Assembly: GCA_027475525.1 (NCBI GenBank)
Contig: JAMWFC010000117.1
Coordinates: 2,714,183 to 2,778,182 of the forward strand
Direction of reading: 5' to 3'
DNA: 64,000 nucleotides
DNA from: Macrolepiota albuminosa
Taxonomy: Eukaryota > Basidiomycota > Agaricomycetes > Agaricales > Agaricaceae
The notes beneath the pieces are model-generated. The model was given only the letters and a program-made list of their open reading frames with translations, was not told the origin of the DNA and searched no databases. Shown here in pieces: positions 12,710-23,102 of this stretch; position 1 is the first letter of the stretch, and each line of letters begins with the position of its first letter. The translations under genes and the position numbers were made by a program.

Positions 12710-13072
12710 TCAGGGGTCGTATGCCCAGTCGTACTCCGGCAGGGGAGCTGGTCGCTCCCATAGGGACCGTGTGTCCCCCTCTACTGAGGCTTCCGCCTCT
12801 CGGATGCTGTCTTTCAAGTCTTCCAACTTGACTCATGAGGACGTAGGTGGACATACATCCACTGAGTCCTCCCGTCGTCTCGCCTTTCGATGGTGTTTGT
12901 CTGGAGGCCTTGCGCCTCGAATCTCAGGAGCAATTATTCGCTCGTTGCTCCTCTTGGAGGCTTGATACTCCTCCTTGCTCATCATTACCACGTTGTGGTC
13001 TGCACTCAGTCCAGGCATAGCCTGCACTTCCTCCTCCACATCCTCCACGGCCGGCACTCTGCGCTGGCCAAG
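12710..13072 (-). other. C1 protease-RT linker with stop codons (copy 1)
   Basis: This stretch is coding-like in the same frame as its neighbours. It carries in-frame TGA codons at the edges (13073) and inside (12833), plus one near 12710. It is the homologue of the C2 sequence at 18870-19166. Confidence 0.7.
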
Positions 13073-14283
13073 TCATGGAGAGTCCTTGCGTTTCTCCATA
13101 GTGTGATGATGTCGCAGACGATTATCAGTGTCGTCTGCTGTAGCTCGTTCGGCTGGGATCACTTTCCCATTCACTAGTACCTGACATTGGTCAAAGTCTA
13201 GTATGACTTTGTTACGCCGCATGAATGGTATTCCCAGTATCATATCGTAGCAATCGAAGTTCGCTACATCCATGTATTCCCGGCTACGTGAGCCCGGCGT
13301 TTGGACATTCACATTTGTCCCATACTGCACCATGGCTCGGCTCCCTACGGTGCCCAGCTGTAACGCCAATGGCGTATCCAACTCCTGCACGGATATTCCA
13401 TACACATGGGCGAACTGGGGTGTTATGCCCGATGTGGTACTCCCAGAGTCCCATAGGGTCCATGCCTTGTGGCCGTCTACGTCCACATACGAGACCAGGC
13501 ACTCCTTGTCTGCTCGTTTCAATGTAGGGCGCTGCAAAGTGCCCTCTGCACGACGAAGGGTCACCTTCTTCATCCGAACTACATTATTCTGTTCGGGATC
13601 ATTTGTGGACGGCCAATCCGTCATCGCCGCTAGGCACTCAGAGTCGCTGTCGCGACTGTAATACTCATTGTCGTAGACGTCATCATATACGTCGACTGTG
13701 ACGTACTCCTCCCCCTCCACGACCACACTCTTGGGCTCGGCGCCCGATGCCTCCTCTGGGGGCTCCTGGTCGTTTGTGGGGTGCTCTGCCTCAGAATCGG
13801 CAGATACGTCTCCATCACTCCCACTCGTGGCTGCAGTATGTGCAGCTTGAAGGTGGGCGCGAGGTGTATACCCCTTCCTCGGGGGTCCTGGCTTCGCAGG
13901 GCAGTTGGTAGCGTAGTGGCCTGGTTGGCCACACGCGAAACAAGTCCCCGACTGCCCCGGTGGGTTGGCTGGCTTGAAGTCCGGCCTTGGTTTAGGATGT
14001 TCGCCGTCTGGCGCCCGCTCTGGGCGTGGGCGGCTCCGCCCTTGGTTCACAGCAGAGGTTCTGCGTACAACAAACCGCGTGTTGCAGTCACGGTCCAAAT
14101 CGGTCTTTTTGGCCAAGAAGGTCCCCACATGCTGACCCCGTGAGGGTGTCCCACCAGGCGGTAGTCGCCTGGGTCCCCCTTTGTGCCCACTCCGATGTTT
14201 GTAGTGGTTAGCAGTCTTCAGAGACTGCTCATACCGGATGGCATATGCCACAAATTCTTCCACATCGTTGACTTCTGGGGACA
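13073..14283 (-). CDS. C1 gag C-terminus and protease (copy 1)
   Basis: Identical to 57121-58331. Zinc knuckle CFACGQPGHYATNC and protease motif LWDSGSTTSG are intact. The upstream gag has been cut off by element C'. It ends in a TGA at 13073-13075 that is also present in C2. Confidence 0.85.
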
Positions 14284-14464
14284 TGAAACAAAGTCAAGTA
14301 TATGGTTAGCCTTACGGTCACACCAACAGAACCAGATCGATCTTCGATTCTAGTACTACGAGTATGACAGTAAAATTGGCTACCTTATGTAAGGCAGCCA
14401 GCATGTATTTAAAGTAATATTAAATAATTAATGTAATTATTCAATTGTTCTAAACTATGTTACA
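14284..14464 (-). mobile_element. 3' LTR of element C' (copy 1)
   Basis: A 181-bp LTR from TGAAACAAAG to ATGTTACA, next to a purine tract on the minus strand (GGGGGGCA). Identical to 58332-58512. Confidence 0.7.
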
Positions 14465-14653
14465 TGCCCCCCTTTGAGACTGGTAATCAGTCTCAATGTA
14501 GGAGGGACAATCAGTCCGATTCAATATGTAAGTCAATGTGGAGGCACTCTGGTCCTCCACGGCTCAAAAAATGTCCTAGTCATCTGTCAAAAAATACAAC
14601 GCCGACGTTAACCGACAGTATGAATTGAAAAGGAGATGAGCCGCCTACGAGAA

Positions 14654-16132
14654 TTACGCAGACGGCGGACGCGACAACTCGCGAGCCGTATCAATCCTCA
14701 TCTCAGTGTCGACGTTAACCGAGGATGATGAGGCGACGGGACCCGACGATGTTGAGGCTGTAGGAGCCTGCACTGACGCGGAATGGTGTGATGGAGAAGG
14801 AGGATATGGCCCGTGTCGAGAACGGCGTTGCCATAGATCTCGACGGTTGGGGTTCATCCCCACAGGATAATAGAGGCCAGTTTCAAGGTACTCATGACCT
14901 TGAGAAAATTCGCGAGCGAGCAATGCGTGAAGACGAATCATATCGTCATCTGTTGGCAGTCGCCAGTCGTCCCACCGCGCGATGGCCGGGGGCTCCCCAT
15001 AGATGTCAAGTCGACGATGACGTTCATCGTCGACATCGCGGAACTGCTCAATGGAAGCAGTGGCTGCAAGAAATTGGTTCTCGAGATAGACCACGCCGAA
15101 GGTATAGGCGTGATCTACCCACTCCACTGGTACACGGTTGGCTATCATAGCCCGCAGCACGTCAGCATCGGTTATGTTGACGGCGTTAGCCGCGTCGAAA
15201 TATGGGGCCCGGAACTGGACATCAGTCCAGCTCATTGGTACGAATGGGGTGCTCGGATTGGTGGCGTCGTAATCTGCGACCGCCTCTCGATACAGTCCAG
15301 GACGCGCGATAATCAAGGCTAACAGCCTTGCAAAGCGTCCTCGCGCTCTTCCCGAGGGAGAAAGTCCACGAGTGAGGGCGTGGCCCAAAAGAGTACGCCA
15401 GTGGATACGATACGCTCGATCCACTGCAATGCCGTACACGGAATTCATCATTCCTGGTCGACAGAAGTAAAGTACGTTCTGCGCCAGCTTTTCCAAATCG
15501 AAGGTGAAACGTACACCTTCGGAATCAAACCCAGTGAGGGTGAAAAACGGTCTCCCGGCTCGGTCCTTCCATCGCAGGTACCCGTCGGGGGTCGGCATGA
15601 CCACAATGTTCATGTGGCGCGACGAAAGATCCAGAGGGGGCAAAATGTGCTCGTACTCTGGTGTACACACCAGAGCCATCGTCCTATCCCTCATTGTCGT
15701 ATAGTAATTGATACTGATGAAATGTGCTCGTACTCTGGTGTACACACCAGAGCCATCGTCCTATCCCTCATTGTCGTATAGTAATTGATACTGATGCGCT
15801 GAAACTCGCGCAACAGGTAATAAGCTTCAGTGCGCATCGACACTGACTTGAACTTGTTCTGCGAAAGCTCATAGAGCTTTCGCAACTGCTGGGGATTCAT
15901 TGGGAATCCCCTCGGTACCACCCGGTCCAGCTCCTTCGAGGTATGGTAATACCTCTCTCCCGTCTCTTCCTCGTGCGTCTTCGCGGCCAAGGCTTCATCA
16001 CTCACAAATACTGTATTCGTGAGTCGGGAATAATAAAAGTGGCGGTCGAGCGCCTCGCCGTAGAACCAATTGGACCGCTCCACCAAGGTCCCGCTGATGA
16101 ACACACCGAGGCCATCAGGAATACGGCCTGTG
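14654..16132 (-). pseudogene. C' downstream ORF3, C-terminal part (copy 1, cut by gap)
   Basis: Identical to 58702-60180. It is divided by the 77-bp duplication at 15643-15796 and truncated by the N gap in the TGRIPDG motif. The N-terminal half is visible only in copy 2. Confidence 0.8.
15643..15796. repeat. 77-bp tandem duplication, perfect
   Basis: Copies 15643-15719 and 15720-15796 are identical. They break the C' ORF3 frame. Confidence 0.93.
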
Positions 16133-16232
16133 NNNNNNNNNNNNNNNNNNNNNNNNNNNNNNNNNNNNNNNNNNNNNNNNNNNNNNNNNNNNNNNNNNNN
16201 NNNNNNNNNNNNNNNNNNNNNNNNNNNNNNNN
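16133..16232. other. Assembly gap of 100 N
   Basis: Exactly 100 N, a conventional placeholder for an unknown distance. The sequence to its left recurs at 60180, where it continues without a gap. The sequence to its right is an unrelated D element. The join may therefore be wrong. Confidence 0.98.
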
Positions 16233-16583
16233 TCGTGATCGGTGAAGTACTTGTCTCGGGGAGCGCGGCGGATCTGGTTCAGGGTTCCTTCGTCGTTTAA
16301 GATCAGTACAGCATTCAGATGTTCGGGAGGGATCACCACGCGATGATTGAACGCAATGCGTTCCGCCTCGAATGACTTCTTGGGGTAGACGTCTGGTCGG
16401 CGGGTAAGGGCATCGGGCTTAGCTCCCAGTCATCCCGGGCAGTACTGAATCGTGAAGTCGTACTCCGAGAGGATCTCGGACCACCGGGCCTGCCGTCGAC
16501 TCAGTTGCTTGGTAGTGGTGAAGTACTGCAGGTTGTTATGATCCGAGTAGACCTGAATCCGATGCCGGGCTCCGAGCTGCTGT
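16233..16583 (-). pseudogene. Element D RNase H C-terminus and integrase-proximal fragment
   Basis: The minus strand reads [15 protein letters not shown], the RNase H box of chromoviral Gypsy elements. It continues through [11 protein letters not shown] to IQYCPG, then a TGA where elements of this type usually have a lysine codon, then LGAKPDALTRRPD. The frame then stays open into the gap. This is the normal junction between RNase H and the integrase zinc finger. The family assignment is firm, but only a fragment survives. Confidence 0.8.
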
Positions 16584-16873
16584 AATTCTTCCCGGAGGAT
16601 CGTATTATGCCTATACTTTACCATGGTTTGCTCCGGGAGTTCTCCCTGCGTGAGGCGATCCCCGAATTCGACCAGGCAGTGAGCCCATTCCTCCGGAGTG
16701 CCTTCGAAGTCGTCGTGTCCGAATTCCACGAGCAGCGTCCTTGTCCGTTGCGCGAAGTCCTCCGGTGAGATCCTGAGGGAGCGGAGTATCTCGTCCCGTT
16801 GCCGTTCATACTCCTCGAGGCGTCGTCGTCCCATTGGCGAGGGAGGGGTTCGAGCGGGTGGAGCGGCGGCCAG

Positions 16874-17027
16874 GTAATGACGAGGGGGGTAGTCGGGGTA
16901 GGGGGGTCCTCGGGGTTCTCGGAGTTGGGGGACGGGGCGCTGGCAGCCGGGTAGTGACAGGGGGGATAGTCGGGGTAGGGGGGTCCTCGGGGTTCTCGGA
17001 GTTGGGGGACGGGGCGCTGATAACCGT
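16874..17027. repeat. 77-bp period tandem duplication, imperfect
   Basis: The two copies align at exactly 77 bp. They have a few mismatches in the first 20 bases and are near-identical after that. They lie in the proline-rich coding segment of D gag and shift its frame. Confidence 0.75.
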
Positions 17028-17070
17028 AGTAGGGGGTGGGTGCAAAGGGGCCCTCGCTGGGGGGAATGGG

Positions 17071-17224
17071 GCGAGGTCCACTGGGTACAGGTGGGGTCTC
17101 CGGCAGGCCCCCGGGGATGCTCCGGTATGAGGGGACCTCCACGGGTCGCGAGGTCCACTGGGTACAGGTGGGGTCTCCGGCAGGCCCCCGGGGATGCTCC
17201 GGTATGAGGGGACCTCCACGGGTC
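17071..17224. repeat. 77-bp tandem duplication, perfect
   Basis: Copies 17071-17147 and 17148-17224 are identical and interrupt D gag. Confidence 0.92.
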
Positions 17225-17477
17225 GCGCCATGGCTAAATTGGGCGGAGAGGCCCAGCTGGCTGAGGGCCCCAGGTCGTAGAGGGACGGGTCGGGGGCCTA
17301 GTGGCGGTGGAGATATGGAGGTTCGTACGGGAGAGGTGGGTAGACAGGGCGGGGGGTCTGCGCGGAGTAGTGGTCGGGTACCGGGCGTCCGTAAGGGTCG
17401 GTCTGGTACCCGGTGGGGTAGTAAGTGTGAGTATACGTAGCCATCAAGAACGGTGTAAGGAGAGAGTCTTGATATTA

Positions 17478-18294
17478 TGTCAGGTTCCGCTGAGTCGGGG
17501 GCCTTCCGGGAAAGCAACGCCCTTACGATGCGGACTTGATCTACGAATACTCGGGTGTCTGGAACTCCGGGGCTAGGACTCCGGGGTTCAAGACGAGGAC
17601 AGGGGTAATCCCGGGAGAGGGGACTAGAGTCCGGGAGTTTTGGGTTGGGGGTGGCTGAGAGTTAGAGGGGGTCGAGTCGTGAACCGGAGGTTCTAAGACG
17701 AGACCAAGTTAGTAACTTAAGAGTCGCGAAGTGCGTACCAAACTTATAGCACGCGAATACTAAGGCGTGCCAGTCGAAGCGTACCAAACAAGGCGTACCA
17801 GTCAAGCAGAGGGCACGCAATATCCAAAGTAACAGTTATGCAATATCAAGACTACCGAATACAACAGGGAGCTACACTATAAGTACTACGCACGCAATAT
17901 CCAAAGTAACAGTTATGCAATATCAAGACTACCGAATACAACAGGGAGCTACACTATAAGTACTGCGGGGCCGGGTCTCGGGGTTCCGGGATGTCTGGGA
18001 TGGGTTCCGGGGGTTATTGAGTAGCGGCAGGGGCTGTATACCGGGATCGCGCGTGTGGGGCGCGCGATCAATTGGCGCGGATGGAGCCGTGATGCGTGAT
18101 GCATGATGGCCAGCACGAGTCGCGTGATCTGATCGTTGATCGGGGCTGGTGACGGCTGATGGCGGTCCTTGATGCGCGTGATGGCGGTGTCGGCGGTCGT
18201 GATGGCGGGGCGTGTCCTGTGGGGTCGGAGGGAGGGTCCCAGAGGGTGTTCCGGGGGTGTCCCGGGGTGGGCCCGGAGGGGAGGGGTCGTGACA
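17478..18294 (-). mobile_element. 5' LTR of element D
   Basis: Bounded by TGTCAGGTTCC and GGTCGTGACA, with TGTCA/TGACA inverted ends. It is GC-rich and includes the 77-bp duplication 17813-17966. The same termini and several internal blocks recur in the solo LTR at 42426-43291. C2 sequence resumes immediately at 18295 inside the RT domain, so D was inserted into C2. The other LTR is not seen; it would lie beyond the gap. Confidence 0.8.
17813..17966. repeat. 77-bp tandem duplication, perfect, in D LTR
   Basis: Copies 17813-17889 and 17890-17966 are identical. This one is in non-coding LTR sequence, so frame effects do not explain its length. Confidence 0.92.
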
Positions 18295-19166
18295 TGTTGC
18301 AGCTTGAGCAGTGGTGCATGGGAACCACCATTGAGCATTCAAATAGCGATTAGTTTTATCGCGTAGTTGCTCCTGGAGTGCGCGTGGGCAGCGCGGCAAG
18401 TGGTACTTATATTGCTTGCTCTCATCTATGAGATTGATCTCATGGTTTACCTCCCGCCATGGCGGGAGCTCCTCCTTGGTCCCATTGACCATGTCGGCAA
18501 ATTATTCTTGCCATTGCTGATGCAACCGAGGTATATCTTTCTCAACAAGGCTTGTCGCCTTCTGCTTCGCCTTCATACGCACCGGGGGAAGTACTTCCAC
18601 CATCTCTGAGGGTGGCCGAGGCGGCGGTGCATATTGCTCACACATTGCAAGCACCCAATTGACACTGTCATCAGGTATATGTAGTTTCAGCGGAGAACCC
18701 ACTGCCGCTGCCTTATAAGCCACGAGGCTTTTCCCCTCACGTACAAGTGAGTACGCTACGGACACCTCGTCCAAGGCTGGCTGGCGATATGCTGGTTTGA
18801 CGGTCATCCGTCTCTGGTGCGCATTTCGCGCACATATGGCTGCAACCAGCTCGTTCCACTCTTGCGGCATTTGGGGGTTGTATGCCCAGTCGTACTCCAG
18901 CAGGGGTGCTGGTCATTCCCATAGGGACCGTGTGTCCCCCTCTCCTGAGGCTTCCGCCTCTCGGATGCTGTCTCTCAAGTTATCCAACTTGACTCGTGAG
19001 GACGTAGGTGGACATACATCCACTGAGTCCTCCTGTTGTCTCGCCTTTTGATGGCGCTTGTCTGGAGGCTTTGCACCTCGAATATCAGGAGCGATTATTC
19101 GCTCGTCGCTCCTCTTAGAGGCTTGATACTCCTCCTCGCTCATCATCACCACGTTGTGGTCTGCGC
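18295..19166 (-). pseudogene. Element C2 protease-RT linker and RT N-terminus fragment
   Basis: Homologous to C1 at 56135-57050. It is read on the minus strand from the DHNVVMMSEEEYQASKR segment through MPQEWNELVAA to NRYLNAQWWFPCTTAQAA, where element D begins. A GAA to TAA change gives a stop at 18502. C2 keeps CGA codons where C1 has TGA (TSSRVKL). The right edge at GCGC is the insertion point of element A, beyond which C2 resumes at 30532. Confidence 0.82.
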
Positions 19167-20099
19167 TGATGACGCCCAAAGTTTGGTCAGCAACAAATGT
19201 AGCAATTGTGTTACCGTACCAAGAGTGTGCGTTGGGCACGCTAAAAGTGATTTGAGGAGTCCCAGGCAGGTCCCAGAGAACGCGCCTGTGAAAAAGAGGA
19301 AAATCGGTAACGGGGTCGGCAAGAGTCAAGCGCTAAGGTAAAGCGCTTAAGAAAAGAGCGGTAAGTGAACACGGCAAGGTCAACGGCAAGAGCACGGTAA
19401 GCTTAGCGAGATCTAAGCGTCGATAATGCCTGCCGTAGTTGCAAGGCGCGAATAAGTCGAAGTTTAGCGAGAGTCTGCAACTGCCAACAAGTTCGACGTT
19501 GCCGACCGTAAATGAGCTCTTGAGCGTAAGAGAGAGACTGATGTAAGGGGGAAACTCTGGTCTATTCGTCTGATGGTGTATGTACAAGTCGGTAAGTAAT
19601 ATATATACTACAAGGAGTTCACCGTCGCCAGTGACCAACCATCGCCAAAGTGCGGTAAACTGGAAAATTTCATAGGGGTAGCTCCAACGGTTTCAGATCC
19701 CTACCGTCTTTTCAAGACCCTTGGCGCCACCAGGCGGCAGATCGCGGTGCTAAACCATCACTCCATCACTCTTCTGTCTGTCAGAACCCCTAAGCGATGT
19801 TAAGCGCCAAATCGAGACGCTAAGCGGTGTCAGACGCCAAGGTCAAACGCCAAGCTGTCCGTCAGTTTTTGATAGATCATCAGGCTTCTCGCTAAGCGCT
19901 GTCGTCAGTGACTGATGCCATCTGTCAGTTGTCATTCTTGCTGCCGTCGGTGCTATCATTGATCGGATCTGCTTCTTGCCGTGCGCGGCCGTCAAATATC
20001 GCCAAAATTGGATAATTAGCGCGCGCTAAGGTATTTTGAGTTGGTGCCGTGTTGCCGTCGCCTGCCGTTGATGCGCTGATCCTGTATGGGGTCCTATCA
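19167..20099 (-). mobile_element. 3' LTR of element A
   Basis: 933 bp, from TGATGACGCCCAAAG to GGTCCTATCA. It differs from 29595-30527 at four sites that I could find, all transitions at CpG positions. Short motifs of the GCGCTAA/GCCAA type are unusually frequent. Confidence 0.92.
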
Positions 20100-20110
20100 T
20101 CTCCCCCCAA
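20100..20110 (-). other. Polypurine tract of element A
   Basis: On the minus strand TTGGGGGGAGA lies directly before the 3' LTR, where plus-strand DNA synthesis would be primed. Element B has TTGAGGGGAGA in the same place (32491-32501). Confidence 0.75.
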
Positions 20111-20268
20111 CTGAAAAATTGACTGTCCTCAGTCACCAAATATGGTTACCGTTACCGCTTTTGTGACAGGTGGTCCGTGCGTTCTTGAGATTTTGTTTAT
20201 AGTCCTGGCGCATAAGTTTGGACTTCACCTCTTCTCCCCATCTTTACCTGGCGCTCAAAAATCAAAAT

Positions 20269-22669
20269 ATGTCCTTCCGTATTCCAACTCCGCCCCCAGT
20301 GCCCTCTCATGGCGCCGAGGCGCCCCAAAAACTAGTGGTTGGCGTGATGAAACTTCTGGAGCGATGGTACGAGGTACGCGTTCTTGGCGTTGGTTGGGAT
20401 CGAGAAATCGAGGTGCGGGAGTGGTGCCGTGCGCGATATGTCGACAATCGTGGCGCTGAGTGGTTAGCGCCCTTTTCTCGTTTCGTAAGTTGTCTCTGTT
20501 GCCTGCCGTGTCGCTTAGCTGATTGCTTCCTAGGCGCCTCCCCCTGTCCCCACTATCGAGGACGAGTTGGAGGACATTCTGTCCGGGGCGTTGCCGATGA
20601 CGGTAAGCGCGCCTGCGACAGAGTGAGTATTTCTAACCACTTCATCCTAACTTAGCTCTGGTCTGATTTATCCCCCCACAGCAAACAAGAAGTGTTGGCG
20701 CCGTTGGCACGTATGCAGGTGGAGGAGGAGATCGCGGCAAGACAGGAGGAGGTTTCTCAAGACGCCCGCGAGATTACCAGGGCACTAGAGGAGCGGGAGA
20801 GAGTGGCAGCATTGGCGGCAGAGATGGAGGACGTTGCCGCGGGGAAGGCGCCTGTCGTTGAGAGGCCGGCAGTAGCAGAGGGATCCGGCAAGGTAGGTCG
20901 CGCCGGTAGCACTTCGAGCCCAGTGCTGCTGGCTAGCAAGTCGGGCTCGCCGAGGAAGCCGGTAGGCGCTTCCAAATGCAAGGTAAGTGCTGAATTTTGC
21001 TTACCGTTGCCGACTGTCGCTAACAACATTTGCAGAGTCGCAAGGCGGCTCCTCAATACGCGGTGAGTGGTACTTTCTTTCTGAACTGGAATTACTAAGT
21101 TTCTGCAGGCGCCAACCCAACGTTCCTTTGACGACAAGGAACTGAGAGGTTTGCTTTTGCCGCGTCGGGAGGAAGCCGTCCTGGACAAGGGGCAAGAGGC
21201 CAGGGTCGTAATGGAGGAAATGAAGGGGAAGAAAACCGTTTCCTTGGCGACTTGACAAGCCTTTAAGGAGGCACGGGGAGCGGTAAGTAACTTTTTCTGT
21301 CTGTTTTAGTCTCTTGCTGACTTGTAGCGCTAGTGTGACAAGTGCTGGGCCGACAACGACCCAGAAGGCTGTTGGTTCCCGACTGGGGCCCAGCCGTGCT
21401 ATCGTTGTGGCGCTCTAAAACGCGCTTGCACCATTGACGGGGCCAAGAGTCGTGAGCGTGGCGGCGTGCCAGATGCCCTCGTCGAGAAAACGTTTTCCCG
21501 CGCCGTCTTGGTTAGGAGGGCTAGGGAGTTTGTGGAGGGGCAGAGGGAGAAGGTCGCTGCCGGTGGTATGGCAGCCATTGGACGTGCCTCCTTGGCGTTG
21601 CCGACACGCCAAGGAGATGGGACGGAAACAGTCGGCCAACGAGGCGCTGGAGAGCGCCAAGGGACTTTGGTCCCAGAAAAGCGACAAGCCCCTTCCTCCA
21701 GCAAAGGGAAGGGCAAAGCAAAGCGACCTCGGGTAGTGTCGTCGCCTTCCCCCTCGCCAACCCCTCAAGACACCGAAATGGCCGATCTCGAGAAGGCCTT
21801 GGCGGCGAGTCGCCTGCCTCCTCGCGATTCTGAGGCAGGCCCAAGTGGCCTCCTGTCGCCTATTCATTTGGCGGCGAGGTCCCTTGGCGAGGAGCAGGAG
21901 GTAGGAGAACGGGAAGCGGTTGGCGACTCGGCGCCTCAAGAGGAGCGGGAAGACGCTCCTGCAGAGAGGAGCAGGAGGTAGGAGAACGGGAAGCGGTTGG
22001 CGACTCGGCGCCTCAAGAGGAGCGGGAAGACGCTCCTGCAGACGTCAAGATGGGGGAGGAGAAGGCAGAGGGGGCGGCAATGGGAGGGGATGAGGACGCT
22101 GAAGAGGAGGAGGATGAAACCTTGGCGACGAGGAGGTGGTAGCGGGAGAGGGTGAGGGGGTGGCAGGAGTCACTAGGGAGGAGCCTGAGTGGCGCTGGCT
22201 ACCTCCCTACAGTAGCGTGGCCCCTTGGGAGGTTTCAGACCCGGAGGACGTTGCCGGTCTGGAGCCTAGGCGCCCCGTGGTCGCCAGGGTCAATCCCTCT
22301 TGGACCCCCCAGCCGCAGCCAACGGTCACAGGCGACGCTTTCAACTGGCTGGGACAAGACCTCGTGTACCCGGTGGTGGCGCTTAACCCGTGGGAGATGT
22401 TGGAGAGGTTTTCGAGGAGGGCGGCAACGATGGAGGCGTCAATGAGTCGGGAGCGGGAACGAGTCCACGGTCAATTGATGGCGCTGAGGTTGCGTTACTC
22501 CAATTTGGGTCGTAGCCTTAGCGTTCTCTGCGACTACCAGGCAGATTGCCAAGCCACCATCGACTGGCAAACCACCAATAATATCTTGCCGGGCGACCTG
22601 CTTCCCCTTCGCGATTCCTCCTTGCCCATTACTGACGACTCCCTTTTGATGGACGATGTTAGCGAGTAA
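20269..22669 (+). pseudogene. Antisense spliced gene of element A, zinc-cluster-like protein
   Basis: This plus-strand gene lies between integrase and the 3' LTR. Exon 1 is 20269-20484 (MSFRIPTPPP to PFSRF). Introns with GT-AG ends are inferred at 20485-20533, from 20603, 20983-21035, 21063-21108 and 21293-21333. From 21334 it encodes CDKCWADNDPEGCWF and CYRCGALKRACT, a CX2CX8CX8CX2CX6C array resembling a fungal Zn2Cys6 cluster, but with eight rather than six residues in the second spacing. An acidic low-complexity region follows, then a conserved C-terminus ending at 22669. Element B has a homologue with matching intron sites. This copy has a TGA at 21253-21255, a 77-bp duplication and a frame change near 22120, so it is probably broken. 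A DNA-binding or regulatory role is inference only. Confidence 0.72.
21889..22042. repeat. 77-bp tandem duplication, perfect
   Basis: Copies 21889-21965 and 21966-22042 are identical. They shift the frame in the acidic region of the antisense gene. Confidence 0.92.
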
Positions 22670-23102
22670 ACGGACCTTAGCGTAGATAGGCCGTTTATGT
22701 ATATATATATTTTCTTTGCCGTCTTGTTCTATAAATGTTTTTGCCGCCTCCTTGCTGAGTGGACTTATAAGTCTTATAATCTGAGTTAGCGCAACGGCAG
22801 AGAGCAAGGAAGGTAAGGCAAAGAGAAAGCAAGCGGTAAGTATTCTAAAGTAGGTTTTAGCAAGAAGAGTAGTAGGTGAGGGACTTAGACAAATTTTGAG
22901 GAAAAAGGGAAACGCTCAGTAGATCATCATAGCGAAAAACCCTTGGCGAGAGTTGCGCAATGCGCTAAGCGTTGGCGACACGCTAGCGCTGCGGCTTGAC
23001 TATGTAAGAAATTGTCTGTTTGAATATAGTATAGTAAGTATCGGCAAGCAAGATAAGTACAGTAAGTAATAGAAAAATGAGAGCTTATCAGTATAGTCTT
23101 TT
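22670..23102. other. Convergent non-coding spacer of element A
   Basis: This 433-bp stretch separates the tail-to-tail ends of the plus-strand antisense gene and the minus-strand integrase. It contains an AT-rich TATATATATATTTTC segment near 22700. No ORF with homology to the rest of the window was seen. Confidence 0.6.

Larger units (their letters stand above)
1..16132. repeat. 16.1-kb exact direct repeat, copy 1
   Basis: This whole block matches 44049-60180 with a constant offset of 44048, and every reading frame in it recurs unchanged in the other copy. It ends on the last base before a 100-N gap, while copy 2 continues into new sequence. It holds the 5' end of element B, the gag of C2, the C2/C1 shared LTR, most of C1, and the 3' part of C'. 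Both copies carry the same four 77-bp junction duplications, which points to one assembled sequence placed twice rather than two independent loci. Fuller annotation is given at the copy 2 coordinates. Confidence 0.93.
16584..17440 (-). pseudogene. Element D gag, joined directly to RNase H
   Basis: The likely start is the ATG at 17442-17440, which reads MATYTHTYYP and leads into a proline/tyrosine-rich segment. A gag-like core follows near 16850-16615, with RTLLVEFG and [16 protein letters not shown]. It runs without protease or RT into the RNase H box, so most of pol appears to have been deleted. The stop near 17305 and the two 77-bp period repeats (16874-17027 and 17071-17224) break the frame. 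The deleted structure suggests a non-autonomous derivative. A sequence-assembly deletion is the alternative. Confidence 0.6.

Noticed and set aside
16834..17130. Glycine-rich plus-strand frame opposite D gag
   Set aside because: It is the reverse complement of a proline-rich coding segment. The minus strand carries the gag motifs.
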